NCBI RefSeq assembly: GCF_900112455.1
Contig: NZ_FOLT01000007.1
Location: 41,882-105,881, forward strand
Source: Alkalibacterium subtropicum
GTDB lineage: Bacteria > Bacillota > Bacilli > Lactobacillales > Carnobacteriaceae_A
DNA: 64,000 nucleotides
Direction of reading: 5' to 3'
In this document: positions 1-8,374 of the stretch, one piece after another
Numbering within the stretch: position 1 is the stretch's first letter
Layout of the letters: the number at the start of each line of letters is the position of its first letter
Notes under the pieces: generated by a model
What the model saw: only the letters and a program-made list of their open reading frames with translations
The model's database searches: none
Told to the model about the DNA's origin: nothing
Made by a program: the position numbers and the translations under genes

Positions 1-110
1 ACACTAACTCAAACGACTAAGTACTAACCAGTTGGTAGGCCCGACGAATTGCTCACCATCTCAAAGTAGCTTTTACCTATGAAATGGTAAAGGAACAGTC
101 AGCAGCATCA
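1..110. repeat. 52-bp tandem repeat array A (family alpha), cut by window edge
   Basis: Two units are visible. The core GTTGGTAGGCCC at 31-42 recurs as AATGGTAAAGG at 83-93, with equivalent bases 37 and 89 exactly 52 bp apart. The first unit continues to a partly complementary arm, TTGCTCACCATCTC at 49-62, so it can fold into an imperfect hairpin. The same family occurs as a longer array at 2712-2995. No gene is seen between 1 and 311; the array may continue to the left of the window. Confidence 0.7.
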
Positions 111-257
111 TATTAATTCTGACTACTATTAAATGTGCTCCAAGAAGGGAGAGGCTGGGACTAATCTTAGTATGTTTGAGCTTTCGAATGATTAGCATAA
201 CCTTACTCCAAAAAACAGCCCCGCTGTCCACTTAACGAATAATACTCGATAACATGT

Positions 258-299
258 AAAAAGCACCCCGCTCCGTTAAAACCGGAACGTGGTGCTTTA
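258..299 (-). terminator. Rho-independent terminator of the YeeE/YedE gene
   Basis: Arms at 261-275 and 283-297 pair over 15 bases with two imperfect positions and a 7-base loop. Read on the minus strand the hairpin is followed by a short T run. It lies 12 bp past the stop codon of the minus-strand transporter gene. Confidence 0.8.
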
Positions 300-311
300 C
301 TGAATCTTTGA

Positions 312-1595
312 TTATTGAGAAGACCAGGCTTTGGCGAATTTGTTTCCGAGGATACCACCCAGAACCATGACGACTAAGAAGACCCAGCCGGATAATGAGA
401 ACTGTGAGATCGGTGTATAAAGCGCACCGACATTACAGCCGTTTGCCAAGCGTGTGCCTAATCCCATGGACAAGCCGCCTAATGCAAACAGGAAGAATTG
501 ACGCAGGGATAAGTTCATTTCAGACATGAATGTCTCTTTAAATTTATTGGCTGTCAGAAGGAAAATCAATGTCCCGAGCAAGATTCCCATGTTCTGAGTG
601 TTGATCGGATGACTGAAGAACGGCGCACTGTAGTGTTCGGGAGCACCGAGGGTAAAGTCGGCCAGAGCCTCTGCAGAAACACCAAACAGCATAAGAACTT
701 TACCGAACCAGAAACCGTAAGGGGTAGAAGCACCCCAGCCTGAACCTGTCACACCCATCAGAAGTGCAAACACCAGCGCGATAACGACTGCGCCTTCTTT
801 CAAAGTCCAGGGACGGATAAACAGACGGTTATATGTTTCGTTTGAGAATAAGCTGTAGTCTTTTGAGTCAAAGGTATCTGGTTCATCTTGCATAGCTTCC
901 ATAAAGTGAGTCGTGCCTAAGCCTTTACGTTTACGTGAACGTTCATACATGAAGCTGAAGAAGACGACCACACCGCACAATAGACCAGTCAGAACGACTG
1001 CTCCCAAGTAACCATTCATGCCGTCCCATTTAAATAAGTCAGGGAAGAACACGCCTCTTTCGAACGTGCTGGAGTTGAACCAGGTCGTTGTGACGAATTC
1101 ACTGGAACGCTGGATCGGGAAACCTAAGAAAACACCCATGCCGAAAAATACCAGTGTCACTAACGCACGAGGTAAAGCCGTTACCAAGTCTGTTAAAACG
1201 CCTGAAGCGCAGCAGGCGGAAAAGGCCATTCCAAAGCCGAATAATAATCCTCCGGCAATCAAACCGAAGTTGATCGGGTTGATCCACAAACCAAAAGTGG
1301 TGGGATCTGAATTAAACAGAAAAGCTGTAGTGACCATTGTCGAAATGAAAAACAGGAACATGAGGGTACGCATCAACTTCGTGGACCCCGTGGTATACGC
1401 ACGGTTCACACTTCCGGCGAAACCGGTGTAAGCGCGGGATAAAGCGTAACCCAGCGTCAGTCCCATGATCAGACGGAAAAACAGCATACCTGATCCCAGG
1501 AAATTGTAACCCATAAATAAAATAATGCCTAAAAACGCAAAGCCAAAAATCGGTTGAATCTTCGACTCTTTCTGTACTGGTTTTGACAGTAACAT
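312..1595 (-). CDS. YeeE/YedE family transporter, probable thiosulfate/sulfur-compound importer
   Basis: A polytopic membrane protein of 427 residues with about ten hydrophobic helices. Two cysteine-containing signatures, FGMAFSACCASGVL near residue 125 and RLANGCNVGALY near residue 395, are the repeated conserved segments of the YeeE/YedE (TsuA-like) family. In the family these cysteines relay thiosulfate or related sulfur compounds through the membrane; the substrate here is inferred. The ATG start follows AAAGGAGAG with suitable spacing. The gene stands alone with its own promoter at 1637-1665 and terminator at 258-299. No TusA or rhodanese partner lies beside it, so its place in sulfur metabolism is not shown by context. 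Confidence 0.85.
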   Translation of the reverse strand: MLLSKPVQKESKIQPIFGFAFLGIILFMGYNFLGSGMLFFRLIMGLTLGYALSRAYTGFAGSVNRAYTTGSTKLMRTLMFLFFISTMVTTAFLFNSDPTTFGLWINPINFGLIAGGLLFGFGMAFSACCASGVLTDLVTALPRALVTLVFFGMGVFLGFPIQRSSEFVTTTWFNSSTFERGVFFPDLFKWDGMNGYLGAVVLTGLLCGVVVFFSFMYERSRKRKGLGTTHFMEAMQDEPDTFDSKDYSLFSNETYNRLFIRPWTLKEGAVVIALVFALLMGVTGSGWGASTPYGFWFGKVLMLFGVSAEALADFTLGAPEHYSAPFFSHPINTQNMGILLGTLIFLLTANKFKETFMSEMNLSLRQFFLFALGGLSMGLGTRLANGCNVGALYTPISQFSLSGWVFLVVMVLGGILGNKFAKAWSSQ

Positions 1596-1618
1596 ATTGA
1601 ACTCTCCTTTTTGTATAT

Positions 1619-1632
1619 GTGATTTATTTCAC
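1619..1632. promoter_or_regulatory. Palindromic operator candidate in front of the YeeE/YedE gene
   Basis: GTGATTTATTTCAC has the form GTGA-N6-TCAC, the shape bound by CRP/FNR-family regulators. It lies just downstream of the predicted -10 box, near the expected transcription start, a position that would suit repression. The regulator is not identified. Confidence 0.4.
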
Positions 1633-1636
1633 TATT

Positions 1637-1665
1637 ATAATATAATAGGAACAGGACAAGTACAA
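1637..1665 (-). promoter_or_regulatory. Promoter of the YeeE/YedE gene
   Basis: On the minus strand TTGTAC (1665-1660) and TATTAT (1642-1637) are separated by 17 bp, a good match to a sigma-A promoter. The remaining stretch 1666-1974 is AT-rich and holds no other feature I can support. Confidence 0.5.
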
Positions 1666-1974
1666 TAAATGATTTAGTTATAGATCCATTCTTTTAAGGA
1701 ATACAAAAACAAACCACTTTATATTAGGTTTTTATTCAACATTCCGCATTTGATCACCTATGTTTTTTTATTTTTGCACACTAGAATATATTGTATTTTG
1801 CTGAACATAATGGCCGCTGCAACTCAACTAAAAGCGTGAGCACTTAACTTTTCCTCTAATACACTGAAAAAAGTAGTTTGCACAGCAATCTTTCCCTGAC
1901 TGCTTTAAAATAACAGGGCAGTGTACTATACTCTTGGTATAACCATTACGTGTGTCAAAGAAGGAGGTGAATAC

Positions 1975-2616
1975 ATGATAAAGATCAGGAACTTTGTCGT
2001 AATCGGTCTTGCTGCAACAGCACTTTCCGGATGCTCAGCTGCAGATAACAGCGCAGAAGAGACGACTGACAGCGAAGTGCTACAGGCGACACTTACTGCT
2101 CAAGAGGAAATAATCGCTGCACAGGCTTCTAAGATCGAAGCATTGGAAAGTGAACTATATGAAAAAGAGGTAAAGATAGACAAACTTTCACGAGACTTTA
2201 CATATCTCTCAGCTTTCAGTGCGTTAGAAGAAGAGGCTTATCAGCGGTTTCTGGAAACAGACGAAACGCGGCATCTCACAGATCTTTCACCAGAAAAAAT
2301 CACGTTGCTGTACTATCATGCCATAACTGAGAATGATCTGGAAACACTCTACACATTAACCTACGATAACGGCTCGCTCCCGTCTTTCGATGGATTCAAA
2401 CAGCTATATCTTGATTCAGACTATATGATGAGTGCCAAGGATTCGACAGTAAGGTATAGGAACTATGACTCCGTTCGGTCCAGGGATGATGATCGTACAG
2501 AGGAGTATGTGACTGTTGAAATCAAGGGGCATTTCAGAACCTATGGCTTTTCGACGCTCTATGGGTTGAAGAAAGAGGACGGCATCTGGAAAATGGATAC
2601 CCTTGAACTGATGTGA
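1975..2616 (+). CDS. Predicted lipoprotein with coiled coil, function unknown
   Basis: The start chosen is the ATG at 1975, preceded by AAGGAGGTGA at 1961-1970; a longer reading frame upstream has no ribosome site. The 213-residue product begins with a lipoprotein signal peptide, a short basic start and hydrophobic stretch ending in the lipobox LSGC with Cys20, so it should be lipid-anchored outside the membrane. Residues about 30-75 are rich in Glu, Ala and Leu with heptad spacing and probably form a coiled coil. The C-terminal 110 residues look like a small globular domain, perhaps NTF2-like; that is a guess from its pattern. It is transcribed alone. No family name is recognised. Confidence 0.75.
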   Translation: MIKIRNFVVIGLAATALSGCSAADNSAEETTDSEVLQATLTAQEEIIAAQASKIEALESELYEKEVKIDKLSRDFTYLSAFSALEEEAYQRFLETDETRHLTDLSPEKITLLYYHAITENDLETLYTLTYDNGSLPSFDGFKQLYLDSDYMMSAKDSTVRYRNYDSVRSRDDDRTEEYVTVEIKGHFRTYGFSTLYGLKKEDGIWKMDTLELM

Positions 2617-2711
2617 GGACTTTAGTGAATCAGGGGCGAACACGTGTAGTTTGTGGGTGTATTTGCACTTATAGAGATCGTTATGGCCAACTCAGGAACA
2701 ACAGCACAGAT

Positions 2712-2995
2712 GAGCGGGTACTGGAAATGATTGGAATACTGACTCAGCAGACCAGCACTGATTGAGCTGGCAGGCCCAAGCTATTGCTTACACACCCATT
2801 GGATTGAAGCAGATCGAGATTGTAGGCCCAGCCTTTTGCTTACAATCTCATTAGATAAAAGCTAATTGAGCTGGTAGGCCTAACAGATTGCCTACCAGCT
2901 CTAAAGGATAGACATCCAGCAGCTGGTAAACCCGCCAAATTTCTTACCATCTCAATCGCACTCTCTCTTATCAGCTGGTAAAGGAATTCTAAAAA
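2712..2995. repeat. 52-bp tandem repeat array B (family alpha, six units)
   Basis: The anchor AGGCCC or its variant falls at 2720 (degenerate), 2772, 2824, 2876, 2928 and 2980, exactly 52 bp apart each time. The unit starts with GAGCTGGTAGGC and continues to GCCTACCAGCTC. In the unit at 2868-2901 these 12-bp arms are perfectly complementary around a 10-base loop, followed by an 18-bp spacer. Other units carry compensating and non-compensating changes. The array lies between the lipoprotein and the next gene, and 2617-3225 holds no coding sequence I can support. It matches the family at 1-110. Confidence 0.85.
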
Positions 2996-3161
2996 TAAAT
3001 ACATGGCTCATTTCCACGAACCAAGTGTATCATGAAGGAAACAAGAGGCTGCTTCGCTCACCTGATTTTAATGAAATTAGCCTAGGATCGCTCTATTTAT
3101 TCAGCATTATTAAAAACCATGAGTCAATCCCTCAAGTTGTCTATATTTAGTAAGCGTTTTA

Positions 3162-3170
3162 TGTTATAAT
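3162..3170 (+). promoter_or_regulatory. Extended -10 promoter element
   Basis: TGTTATAAT is a perfect extended -10 element (TG, one base, TATAAT). It lies 56 bp before the ATG of the following gene. A -35 box at 17 bp is poor, which is common for extended -10 promoters. Confidence 0.55.
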
Positions 3171-3225
3171 AATTTTTGTGTGGAACACAGACACGCGAAA
3201 CTATAATTATTGGAGGATTTATATC

Positions 3226-3711
3226 ATGAGCAAAATTACAGATAACTTTATGCACTTAGCGCAAGACAGAAAGATCCAATTCAAAATGAAAGACATTGAA
3301 ACACCGATCCGTACTAAAGACGGCGAACAGGTAACACAGAAACAGATCGTATTCCAGACAGCTTTGCGCATCCAGGATAAGAAAGCTGTCGCATGTGGTG
3401 TGATCATTCATGAGTCAGATCAGCCGCGTGTAAACTACCAGATCACTTACAATAAAATCGGCCAGGTCACAGACCGCAACAAAATGCCTGAAATCACGAC
3501 AGCATTGAACGAAATCAATGCCATGCGTTCCGGTTACTACCGTTTCGTAGTTTCAGGTGATGGTGAGATCATCATGCGTCACTTAGGAATCACAGGGGAA
3601 GACGCAAGCCCGATGATGGACGTCTTTGTTTACGGCGGACGTATTTTAAAAGCATTATTGCCACAGCTTGAAAAAATCGAAGGTGTAGACGTTTCTCAAG
3701 TCAAAGCTTAA
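3226..3711 (+). CDS. Conserved cytoplasmic protein, function unknown
   Basis: The ATG at 3226 follows TTGGAGGATTT and is preferred to an upstream frame extension without a ribosome site. The product has 161 residues, no signal peptide and no membrane segment. It is mixed alpha/beta, with a central run of alternating strands (KAVACGVIIHES, RVNYQITYNKIG) and a C-terminal FVVSGDGEIIMRHLG strand pair and helix. This layout recalls the YbjN/type III chaperone-like fold, but no motif proves it. The next gene starts within 20 bp, so the two are probably one transcript. Confidence 0.7.
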   Translation: MSKITDNFMHLAQDRKIQFKMKDIETPIRTKDGEQVTQKQIVFQTALRIQDKKAVACGVIIHESDQPRVNYQITYNKIGQVTDRNKMPEITTALNEINAMRSGYYRFVVSGDGEIIMRHLGITGEDASPMMDVFVYGGRILKALLPQLEKIEGVDVSQVKA

Positions 3712-3728
3712 GAGCGAAGGTGAGACAA

Positions 3729-4151
3729 GTGGAAGATCATTTGTTTGAAGCAACCGTTCATAATGAAGATGGGGTCGAAGGCACAGCCTACGTCGAAGGT
3801 GAAGGGAAGCTTAATGTGACAGTTTCCAGTCCGGTCAACGATCAGCCCGGAACGAATCCTGAAGAGTTGTTCGGTCTGGCTCTGACCACCTGTCTGAATG
3901 CGACGATCAAATCGTTACTTAAAGCACGTGGCCTGACGAATAAAAGCAAAGTCACGGCAAAAATCCAGCTCAGACGTGAAGACAGCGGTGCGGGATATTA
4001 TTTCCAGGTATATGTCTTTGCGGCTATCGAAGGTCTGGAGCTGGACCGTGCCGATGCGATCGTTCAGTCGGCAGACAAGCGTTGTCCTGTGGCTAAACTG
4101 ACACAGAATGCATCCACGATCACACTCAAAACGGTTCCTTATGAAAACTGA
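3729..4151 (+). CDS. OsmC/Ohr family peroxiredoxin
   Basis: The OsmC/Ohr family reduces organic hydroperoxides with two cysteines. Here they are visible in ALTTCLNATIKSLL (about residue 55) and DKRCPVAKLTQNA (about residue 120), the usual spacing. The length of 140 residues fits the family. The GTG at 3729 is chosen because AAGGTGAG lies just before it; a GTG at 3720 is in frame but has no ribosome site. It follows the unknown gene at 3226 by a short gap and ends at a bidirectional terminator. The likely role is peroxide detoxification in the cytoplasm; the donor thiol is not known. Confidence 0.85.
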   Translation: MEDHLFEATVHNEDGVEGTAYVEGEGKLNVTVSSPVNDQPGTNPEELFGLALTTCLNATIKSLLKARGLTNKSKVTAKIQLRREDSGAGYYFQVYVFAAIEGLELDRADAIVQSADKRCPVAKLTQNASTITLKTVPYEN

Positions 4152-4158
4152 TCAAAAT

Positions 4159-4193
4159 GAAAGACACTGTAGACTAGTCTACAGTGTCTTTTT
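4159..4193. terminator. Bidirectional terminator between convergent genes
   Basis: Bases 4161-4190 form a perfect 30-bp palindrome, AAGACACTGTAGACT and its complement, followed by T's on both strands. It serves the plus-strand OsmC gene and the minus-strand dehydrogenase gene. Confidence 0.9.
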
Positions 4194-4238
4194 CAACTTT
4201 ATATGGATGATTCGTGTCTTTCAACTTAAAACGGTTGA

Positions 4239-5132
4239 TTACAAGGCGATCGGTTTCCCGCCGGTGATGCCGTAGATCTGTCCATTCACATAGCTGCCTT
4301 CGTCTGAGGCAAAGAAGACATAGAGGGGAGCCAGTTCGACTGGTTGAGCGGCACGTCCAAGTGGTGTATTCTGACCGAAAGTCGGGATATCTCCTGGCAG
4401 TTTACCATTGTCCAATTGAAGCGGCGTCCATACAGGGCCCGGTGCCACACCGTTCACGCGAATGCCTTTGGGGCCAAAGTACTGGGATAAGGTGACGGTA
4501 AAGTTACTGATCGAGCCTTTCGTGGCCGCGTAGTCCAGCAGACTTGTGCTTGGGTTGAAGGACTGGACAGATGTGGTCGTGATGATCGCACTTCCAGGTT
4601 CCAGATGTTTTTCAGCCGCTTTCACCGTTTCAAACATGCTGATGATATTGACTTTAAATGTATCGTTGACCTGTTTCATGGATAAGCTCTCCAGATTCGG
4701 CTGAGCGATCTGCTGCGCGGCATTCAGGACCAGAATGTCAAGCAGGCCGAAAGCCTCAACGGTTTTCTCTACGATTTCTGTCGCGGCATGATCGTCACGC
4801 AGGTCATAGGGAAGAAGCAGGGCTTTTCTTCCTTCTGTTTCAATGATCTCTTTGACATCGTTGGCATCTTTTTCTTCCCCTGGATAAAACTGTATGGCCA
4901 CGTTGGCGCCTTCACGCGCATAAGCGATCGCTGCCGCACGTCCGATACCGGAATCGCCACCCGTGATCAGGGCATTGCGTCCTTCCAGCCGGTTGTAGCC
5001 TTTATACGATTTTTCTCCTGAATCCGGTTGAGGATCCATCTTATTCTGTAAAGCAGGAGTATCTTGTTCTTGATCAGGAAACTTCTCATTGTAATACTTC
5101 GTACGCGGATCAGTTAGTTTTCTCTCTGTCAT
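4239..5132 (-). CDS. Short-chain dehydrogenase, general-stress (GsP39-like) subfamily
   Basis: A 297-residue SDR with a 40-residue N-terminal extension that mentions KYYNEKFPDQEQDTPALQ, typical of the bacillar YdaD/YhxC general-stress group. The nucleotide site TGGDSGIGRAAA is at about residue 58, the NAAQQ strand near 138, a catalytic Ser in TTTSVQSF and the YxxxK pair in YAATK near 200. These dehydrogenases use NAD(P)H on alcohols or ketones; the substrate is unknown. AAAGGAG precedes the ATG. It is a single gene, with no neighbour pointing to a pathway. Confidence 0.88.
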   Translation of the reverse strand: MTERKLTDPRTKYYNEKFPDQEQDTPALQNKMDPQPDSGEKSYKGYNRLEGRNALITGGDSGIGRAAAIAYAREGANVAIQFYPGEEKDANDVKEIIETEGRKALLLPYDLRDDHAATEIVEKTVEAFGLLDILVLNAAQQIAQPNLESLSMKQVNDTFKVNIISMFETVKAAEKHLEPGSAIITTTSVQSFNPSTSLLDYAATKGSISNFTVTLSQYFGPKGIRVNGVAPGPVWTPLQLDNGKLPGDIPTFGQNTPLGRAAQPVELAPLYVFFASDEGSYVNGQIYGITGGKPIAL

Positions 5133-5310
5133 TAACGTTCGACTCCTTTAATGATTTTGTGTCTGTCTAACTCAACAGACAGTTAAAGTGTATCAAGGGA
5201 TCTTTTGTTTTTCTATTAAAATGACTCATCGAAGATTCACCCATATAAGAGGGGGGATCAGGTAGTTGCCTGATCCAGACCATATATTAGACTTCATCGA
5301 GCTGATTTTT

Positions 5311-5835
5311 TTGTGTGAGGTCCATACTCTTTTTATTGGCATCACTGAAGTTGCATTGTCTGCGGGTACGCTTAATGAGCTTCTCATTAGCAGTAGTCAA
5401 GTTATATTTGCCGTGAGCACGCTCAATGCGGCCCTCATTGGCAGTACTCACTCTATATTTGCCGTGAGCACGCTCAATGACCCGCTCATTGGCAGTACTC
5501 AAGCTATTTTTGTCGTGAGCACGCTCAATGTGGTCCTCATTGGCAGTACTCAAGCTATTTTTGTCGTGAGCACGCTCAATGCGGTCCTCATTGGCAGTAG
5601 TCAAGTTATATTTGTCGTGAGCACGCTCAATGCGGTCCTCATTGGCAGTACTCAAGTTATATTTGCCGTGAGCACGCTCAATGACCCGCTCATTGGCAGT
5701 ACTCAAGCTATTTTTGTCGTGAGCACGCTCAATGACCCGCTCATTGGCAGTACTCAAGCTATTTTTGTCGTGAGCACGCTCAATGATCTGCTCATTGACA
5801 TCACTCAAGGGATATTTGCCATGAGTACGTCCTAG
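5311..5835. repeat. 51-bp tandem repeat array C (family beta, about ten units)
   Basis: The anchor GTGAGCACGCTCAATG starts at 5413, 5464, 5515, 5566, 5617, 5668, 5719 and 5770, exactly 51 bp apart. Degenerate copies lie at 5362 and 5821 and a remnant near 5313. Each unit holds an imperfect inverted repeat, GAGCACGCTCAATGA then CCCGC then TCATTGGCAGTACTC, followed by a 16-bp T-rich spacer. Because 51 is a multiple of three, both strands stay open: the minus strand would encode 17-residue repeats with the core IERAHDKNSLSTANE. No ribosome site precedes the minus-strand frame. A GGGG-rich stretch before the plus frame lies in a hairpin (GGATCAGG at 5254-5261 with CCTGATCC at 5268-5275). I treat it as a noncoding repeat. 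Confidence 0.85.
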
Positions 5836-5991
5836 TCTTGGCGGATAAAAAGTGAACAGCCTGATTATCCTTAAAATCGTAGTTGCTGAGGCAGTTTACA
5901 TTCACAACAATAAACTAAAAACGGTTGAAACTTGAAAATCAACGATATATGGTTTATATTTAAGAAAAGAATAGAGAAAGGGGAGTACACA

Positions 5992-6705
5992 GTGGAACAT
6001 CAGTCAAAAATCGCTTTGATTGCCGACATCATTGCGTCAAAGAAGATGAAAGAACGGGCACAGACCCAGCAGATCCTGTCAGATATACTCGATAAGATGA
6101 ACGAGGAATTTTCAGAACAGATCGAGTCAAAACTCACCATCACACTGGGCGATGAATTCCAGGGTCTCGTCAGCAATATGGAAACGGCCTTCTTGCTTAT
6201 TGACCGTATCACTTTAGCACTCCAGCTGACGACTCGAGAGCAGCTGGATGAGGAAATATCGCTCCGGTGGGGGATCGGTATAGGGGAGCTGATCACACCG
6301 ATCAAAGATAAAGAAGTGAGTATCGGTGTCGACGGGCCGGCATACTGGCACGCCAGAGAAGCCATCGAATCCGTCCATGAAGATAACGACTACGGTCTGC
6401 TCAATGAAAAAATCAGGACAGAACACCCTGATGACCTTTTCCATAATAGCGTTATCCGACTTCAAAGTGTCATCCGCAACCAGTGGACCGCGACGCAAAA
6501 AGAGACGGTGTACTATGTATTGAAGGCCGGCGGCTACGGAGCAGTCAGTAATCAGCAGGTCACAGACGCCTTGAGAGACGGCCTTGGGAAGTCATTCAGC
6601 GCCCAGACCGTCAGCAAGCGTATCATCTCTACCCAGATCAAACAGTACATCCAGTCGCGCCAGCTGCTTGCCGATAAGATCGAAGAGGGGAGAACGGTGA
6701 AATGA
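5992..6705 (+). CDS. SatD family protein
   Basis: The start is the GTG at 5992 with AAAGGGGAG six bases upstream, giving 237 residues; an in-frame ATG farther up has no site. The sequence KIALIADIIASKK at the N terminus, the segment TITLGDEFQGL and WGIGIGEL match the SatD family, named after a gene of the streptococcal secretion and acid tolerance locus. No enzymatic activity is established. The C-terminal part (about 160-235) has helix-turn-helix-like character (SAQTVSKRI). The gene overlaps the following membrane-protein gene by 4 bp (ATGA), so the two are translationally coupled. SatD proteins are often paired with a DUF3307-type membrane protein, which fits this pair. Confidence 0.8.
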   Translation: MEHQSKIALIADIIASKKMKERAQTQQILSDILDKMNEEFSEQIESKLTITLGDEFQGLVSNMETAFLLIDRITLALQLTTREQLDEEISLRWGIGIGELITPIKDKEVSIGVDGPAYWHAREAIESVHEDNDYGLLNEKIRTEHPDDLFHNSVIRLQSVIRNQWTATQKETVYYVLKAGGYGAVSNQQVTDALRDGLGKSFSAQTVSKRIISTQIKQYIQSRQLLADKIEEGRTVK

Positions 6706-7706
6706 TCATTGAAACGCTGATCGCCCATGTCGTCAGTTACTTTTACTTTCAGCCAACCAGTACGGGGAAGGCAAAGGAAACTAACGCCGTTTCTCAATCG
6801 CTTCATTTCGTCTGGGGCGTGCTCTTTACGAGTGTGATCCTTTACGGCCTAAATGACGACAGTGACGGCTTCACCTTGAAGTGGCTCGTGATCGTCTCGG
6901 GTTTGCTTTTTGGATATATCTTATTCGAAAATAAAATCAAGCACCCGCTGAACTTCTTTTTCACGAGTAACTTGAGCAGTGAACATTCGCTGCATATGTT
7001 TTATGTGAAAAACAGGTCTATCGTCCAGTTCGTTATCCAGCAGATGCTCTATCTGCTCTGGATCTTCATATTGAATGAATTAGTGACTGTGAGTGATGAT
7101 CCATGGATTCTAGTGGGGATCGGGCTACTCTTTCTCCTTATTTTTATGGTCAGTCTTTATGCACTGACCAGGAAAGAGTCCCGCAGTCACTATCCCTGGA
7201 ACAGACTGCTCAAGCATGCGAGTACATACATCGTGTTAAGTGCTGTGACACTGATCCTTCTGCAGATTCTGTTGCAGGGGCTAGAGTTGCTCCAGCTTGC
7301 AACGTTTCCAGTCGGAGCGTTCGTCACACAGTCGCCGTATCGAATGCTCATTGCCTTAAATTTCGTGCTATTGTTGTTGATGAAGCCCACCAATCAGGTC
7401 ATCCGGGCGGTCAGTTCCAAGTATGACCCGAAAAAAGATACAGCGCTGACGTCTCAGGCTGAACAGGACTCCGGTTTCAAAGGAGCCGGCGCCATGATCG
7501 GGAATCTCGAACGCCTGCTGATTTTGCTGTCGTTTTTCTTTGGTAGCCTCTTGTCTGTGGTCGCGATCTTGTCCATCAAAGCCTTCGCCCGATACAAGCT
7601 GATCGCCGAAGACCCGTACTTCTCTGAGTACTTCGTCATCGGGACCATGCTCAGTGTCCTGATCACCTTTGCGTGCTATGCACTGCTTGTTTTGCTGCTC
7701 CTATAA
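6702..7706 (+). CDS. Polytopic membrane protein coupled to SatD, DUF3307-like
   Basis: 334 residues with about eight hydrophobic helices. The N terminus LIAHVVSYFYFQPTSTG followed by SQSLHFVWGVLF resembles the DUF3307 pattern of a short helix, charged residues and a histidine-bearing helix; I rate this match as probable only. Its ATG overlaps the satD stop. Another hydrophobic block (residues 95-225) and a C-terminal pair of helices (265-334) follow a cytoplasmic loop with charged residues. Function is unknown. Transcription probably ends at the hairpin at 7760-7787. Confidence 0.6.
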   Translation: MIIETLIAHVVSYFYFQPTSTGKAKETNAVSQSLHFVWGVLFTSVILYGLNDDSDGFTLKWLVIVSGLLFGYILFENKIKHPLNFFFTSNLSSEHSLHMFYVKNRSIVQFVIQQMLYLLWIFILNELVTVSDDPWILVGIGLLFLLIFMVSLYALTRKESRSHYPWNRLLKHASTYIVLSAVTLILLQILLQGLELLQLATFPVGAFVTQSPYRMLIALNFVLLLLMKPTNQVIRAVSSKYDPKKDTALTSQAEQDSGFKGAGAMIGNLERLLILLSFFFGSLLSVVAILSIKAFARYKLIAEDPYFSEYFVIGTMLSVLITFACYALLVLLLL

Positions 7707-7759
7707 TCAAGATGATGACAGGGTATCCATATAATTTCGTTATAAAGCCAAGAAGGAAC

Positions 7760-7787
7760 AACCCGCGCCTCTAGTGAGGCGCGGGTT
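7760..7787 (+). terminator. Terminator hairpin after the satD pair
   Basis: AACCCGCGCCTC and GAGGCGCGGGTT form a perfect 12-bp stem with a TAGT loop. The downstream T run is weak, so it may need help or may mainly protect the 3' end. Confidence 0.65.
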
Positions 7788-7805
7788 GAACAATTTTGTA
7801 GAGAA

Positions 7806-8125
7806 GTGTTCAGTCGTAAGGGTTCGTTGTCATGAGTACGACATTTAAAGCTCGAAAGTGTTCACTTGTGGATCAGCGATTCAGTGAGTGCGACATTTTG
7901 GAAGGATAAATGTTCACTCATGAAGAATTAAAAGCGTGGGTGATACATTTTAAGTACGAAAGTGTTCACTCGTGAACAGTCATGGCGTGGGTGATACATT
8001 TTGCCAACAAAAAGTGCTCGCTCATGATCTCTCAGCTACATGAGTGAACAGTTTACATGGAAAAACTGTTCACTCATGCGTCAGACTGGGGTGAGTGCGA
8101 CATTACGCCAACAAAAGTGTTCACT
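7806..8125 (+). repeat. 52-bp tandem repeat array D (family gamma, seven units)
   Basis: The anchor GTGTTCACTC or a variant starts at 7806, 7858, 7910, 7962, 8014, 8066 and 8117, spacings of 52, 52, 52, 52, 52 and 51. A unit reads roughly GTTCACTCATG, about 14 variable bases, GGTGAGTGCGACATTTTG, then an A-rich spacer. CACTCA and TGAGTG form the arms of a hairpin. The array sits between two terminator-like hairpins (7760-7787 and 8224-8250). The same family is present on the opposite strand at 25190-25365. No gene is supported in 7707-8374. Confidence 0.85.
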
Positions 8126-8223
8126 CACTTATACCCGAAGACTGAGCCGACACCTCTTCACATAACCTTATCTCAGATACACAAAATCAAGACAAGTCGA
8201 ACCAGTCCCTAAACAATGCTGCT

Positions 8224-8252
8224 GAAACGAGGCGCAGGCCTCGTTTCTTTCC
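8224..8252 (+). terminator. Terminator hairpin downstream of array D
   Basis: GAAACGAGGC (8224-8233) pairs with GCCTCGTTTC (8238-8247) around a 4-base loop and is followed by TTTCCTT. No plus-strand gene ends just before it, so it would end transcripts that run through array D. Confidence 0.65.
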
Positions 8253-8374
8253 TTATCCAAAGCTTTAAAGTGTGGAGATTGAAGGTATTCAATCTCTTCC
8301 TCTAGTCAAAGCGGGCTGAAATCATGTACAATGGTCCTATATGAAAAAATAATGAGAACACGAAGGAGATACGT

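Noticed and set aside
1018..1431. 137-codon frame opposite the YeeE gene
   Set aside because: It is the antisense shadow of a strongly supported membrane protein gene.
5266..5835. Open frame of 189 codons on the plus strand through array C
   Set aside because: The frame exists because the unit is 51 bp. Its TTG start lies inside a hairpin and both strands are equally open, so it is treated as repeat.
5311..5835. CRISPR array
   Set aside because: Units are contiguous with no unique spacers, the variation is point changes, and no cas gene is near.
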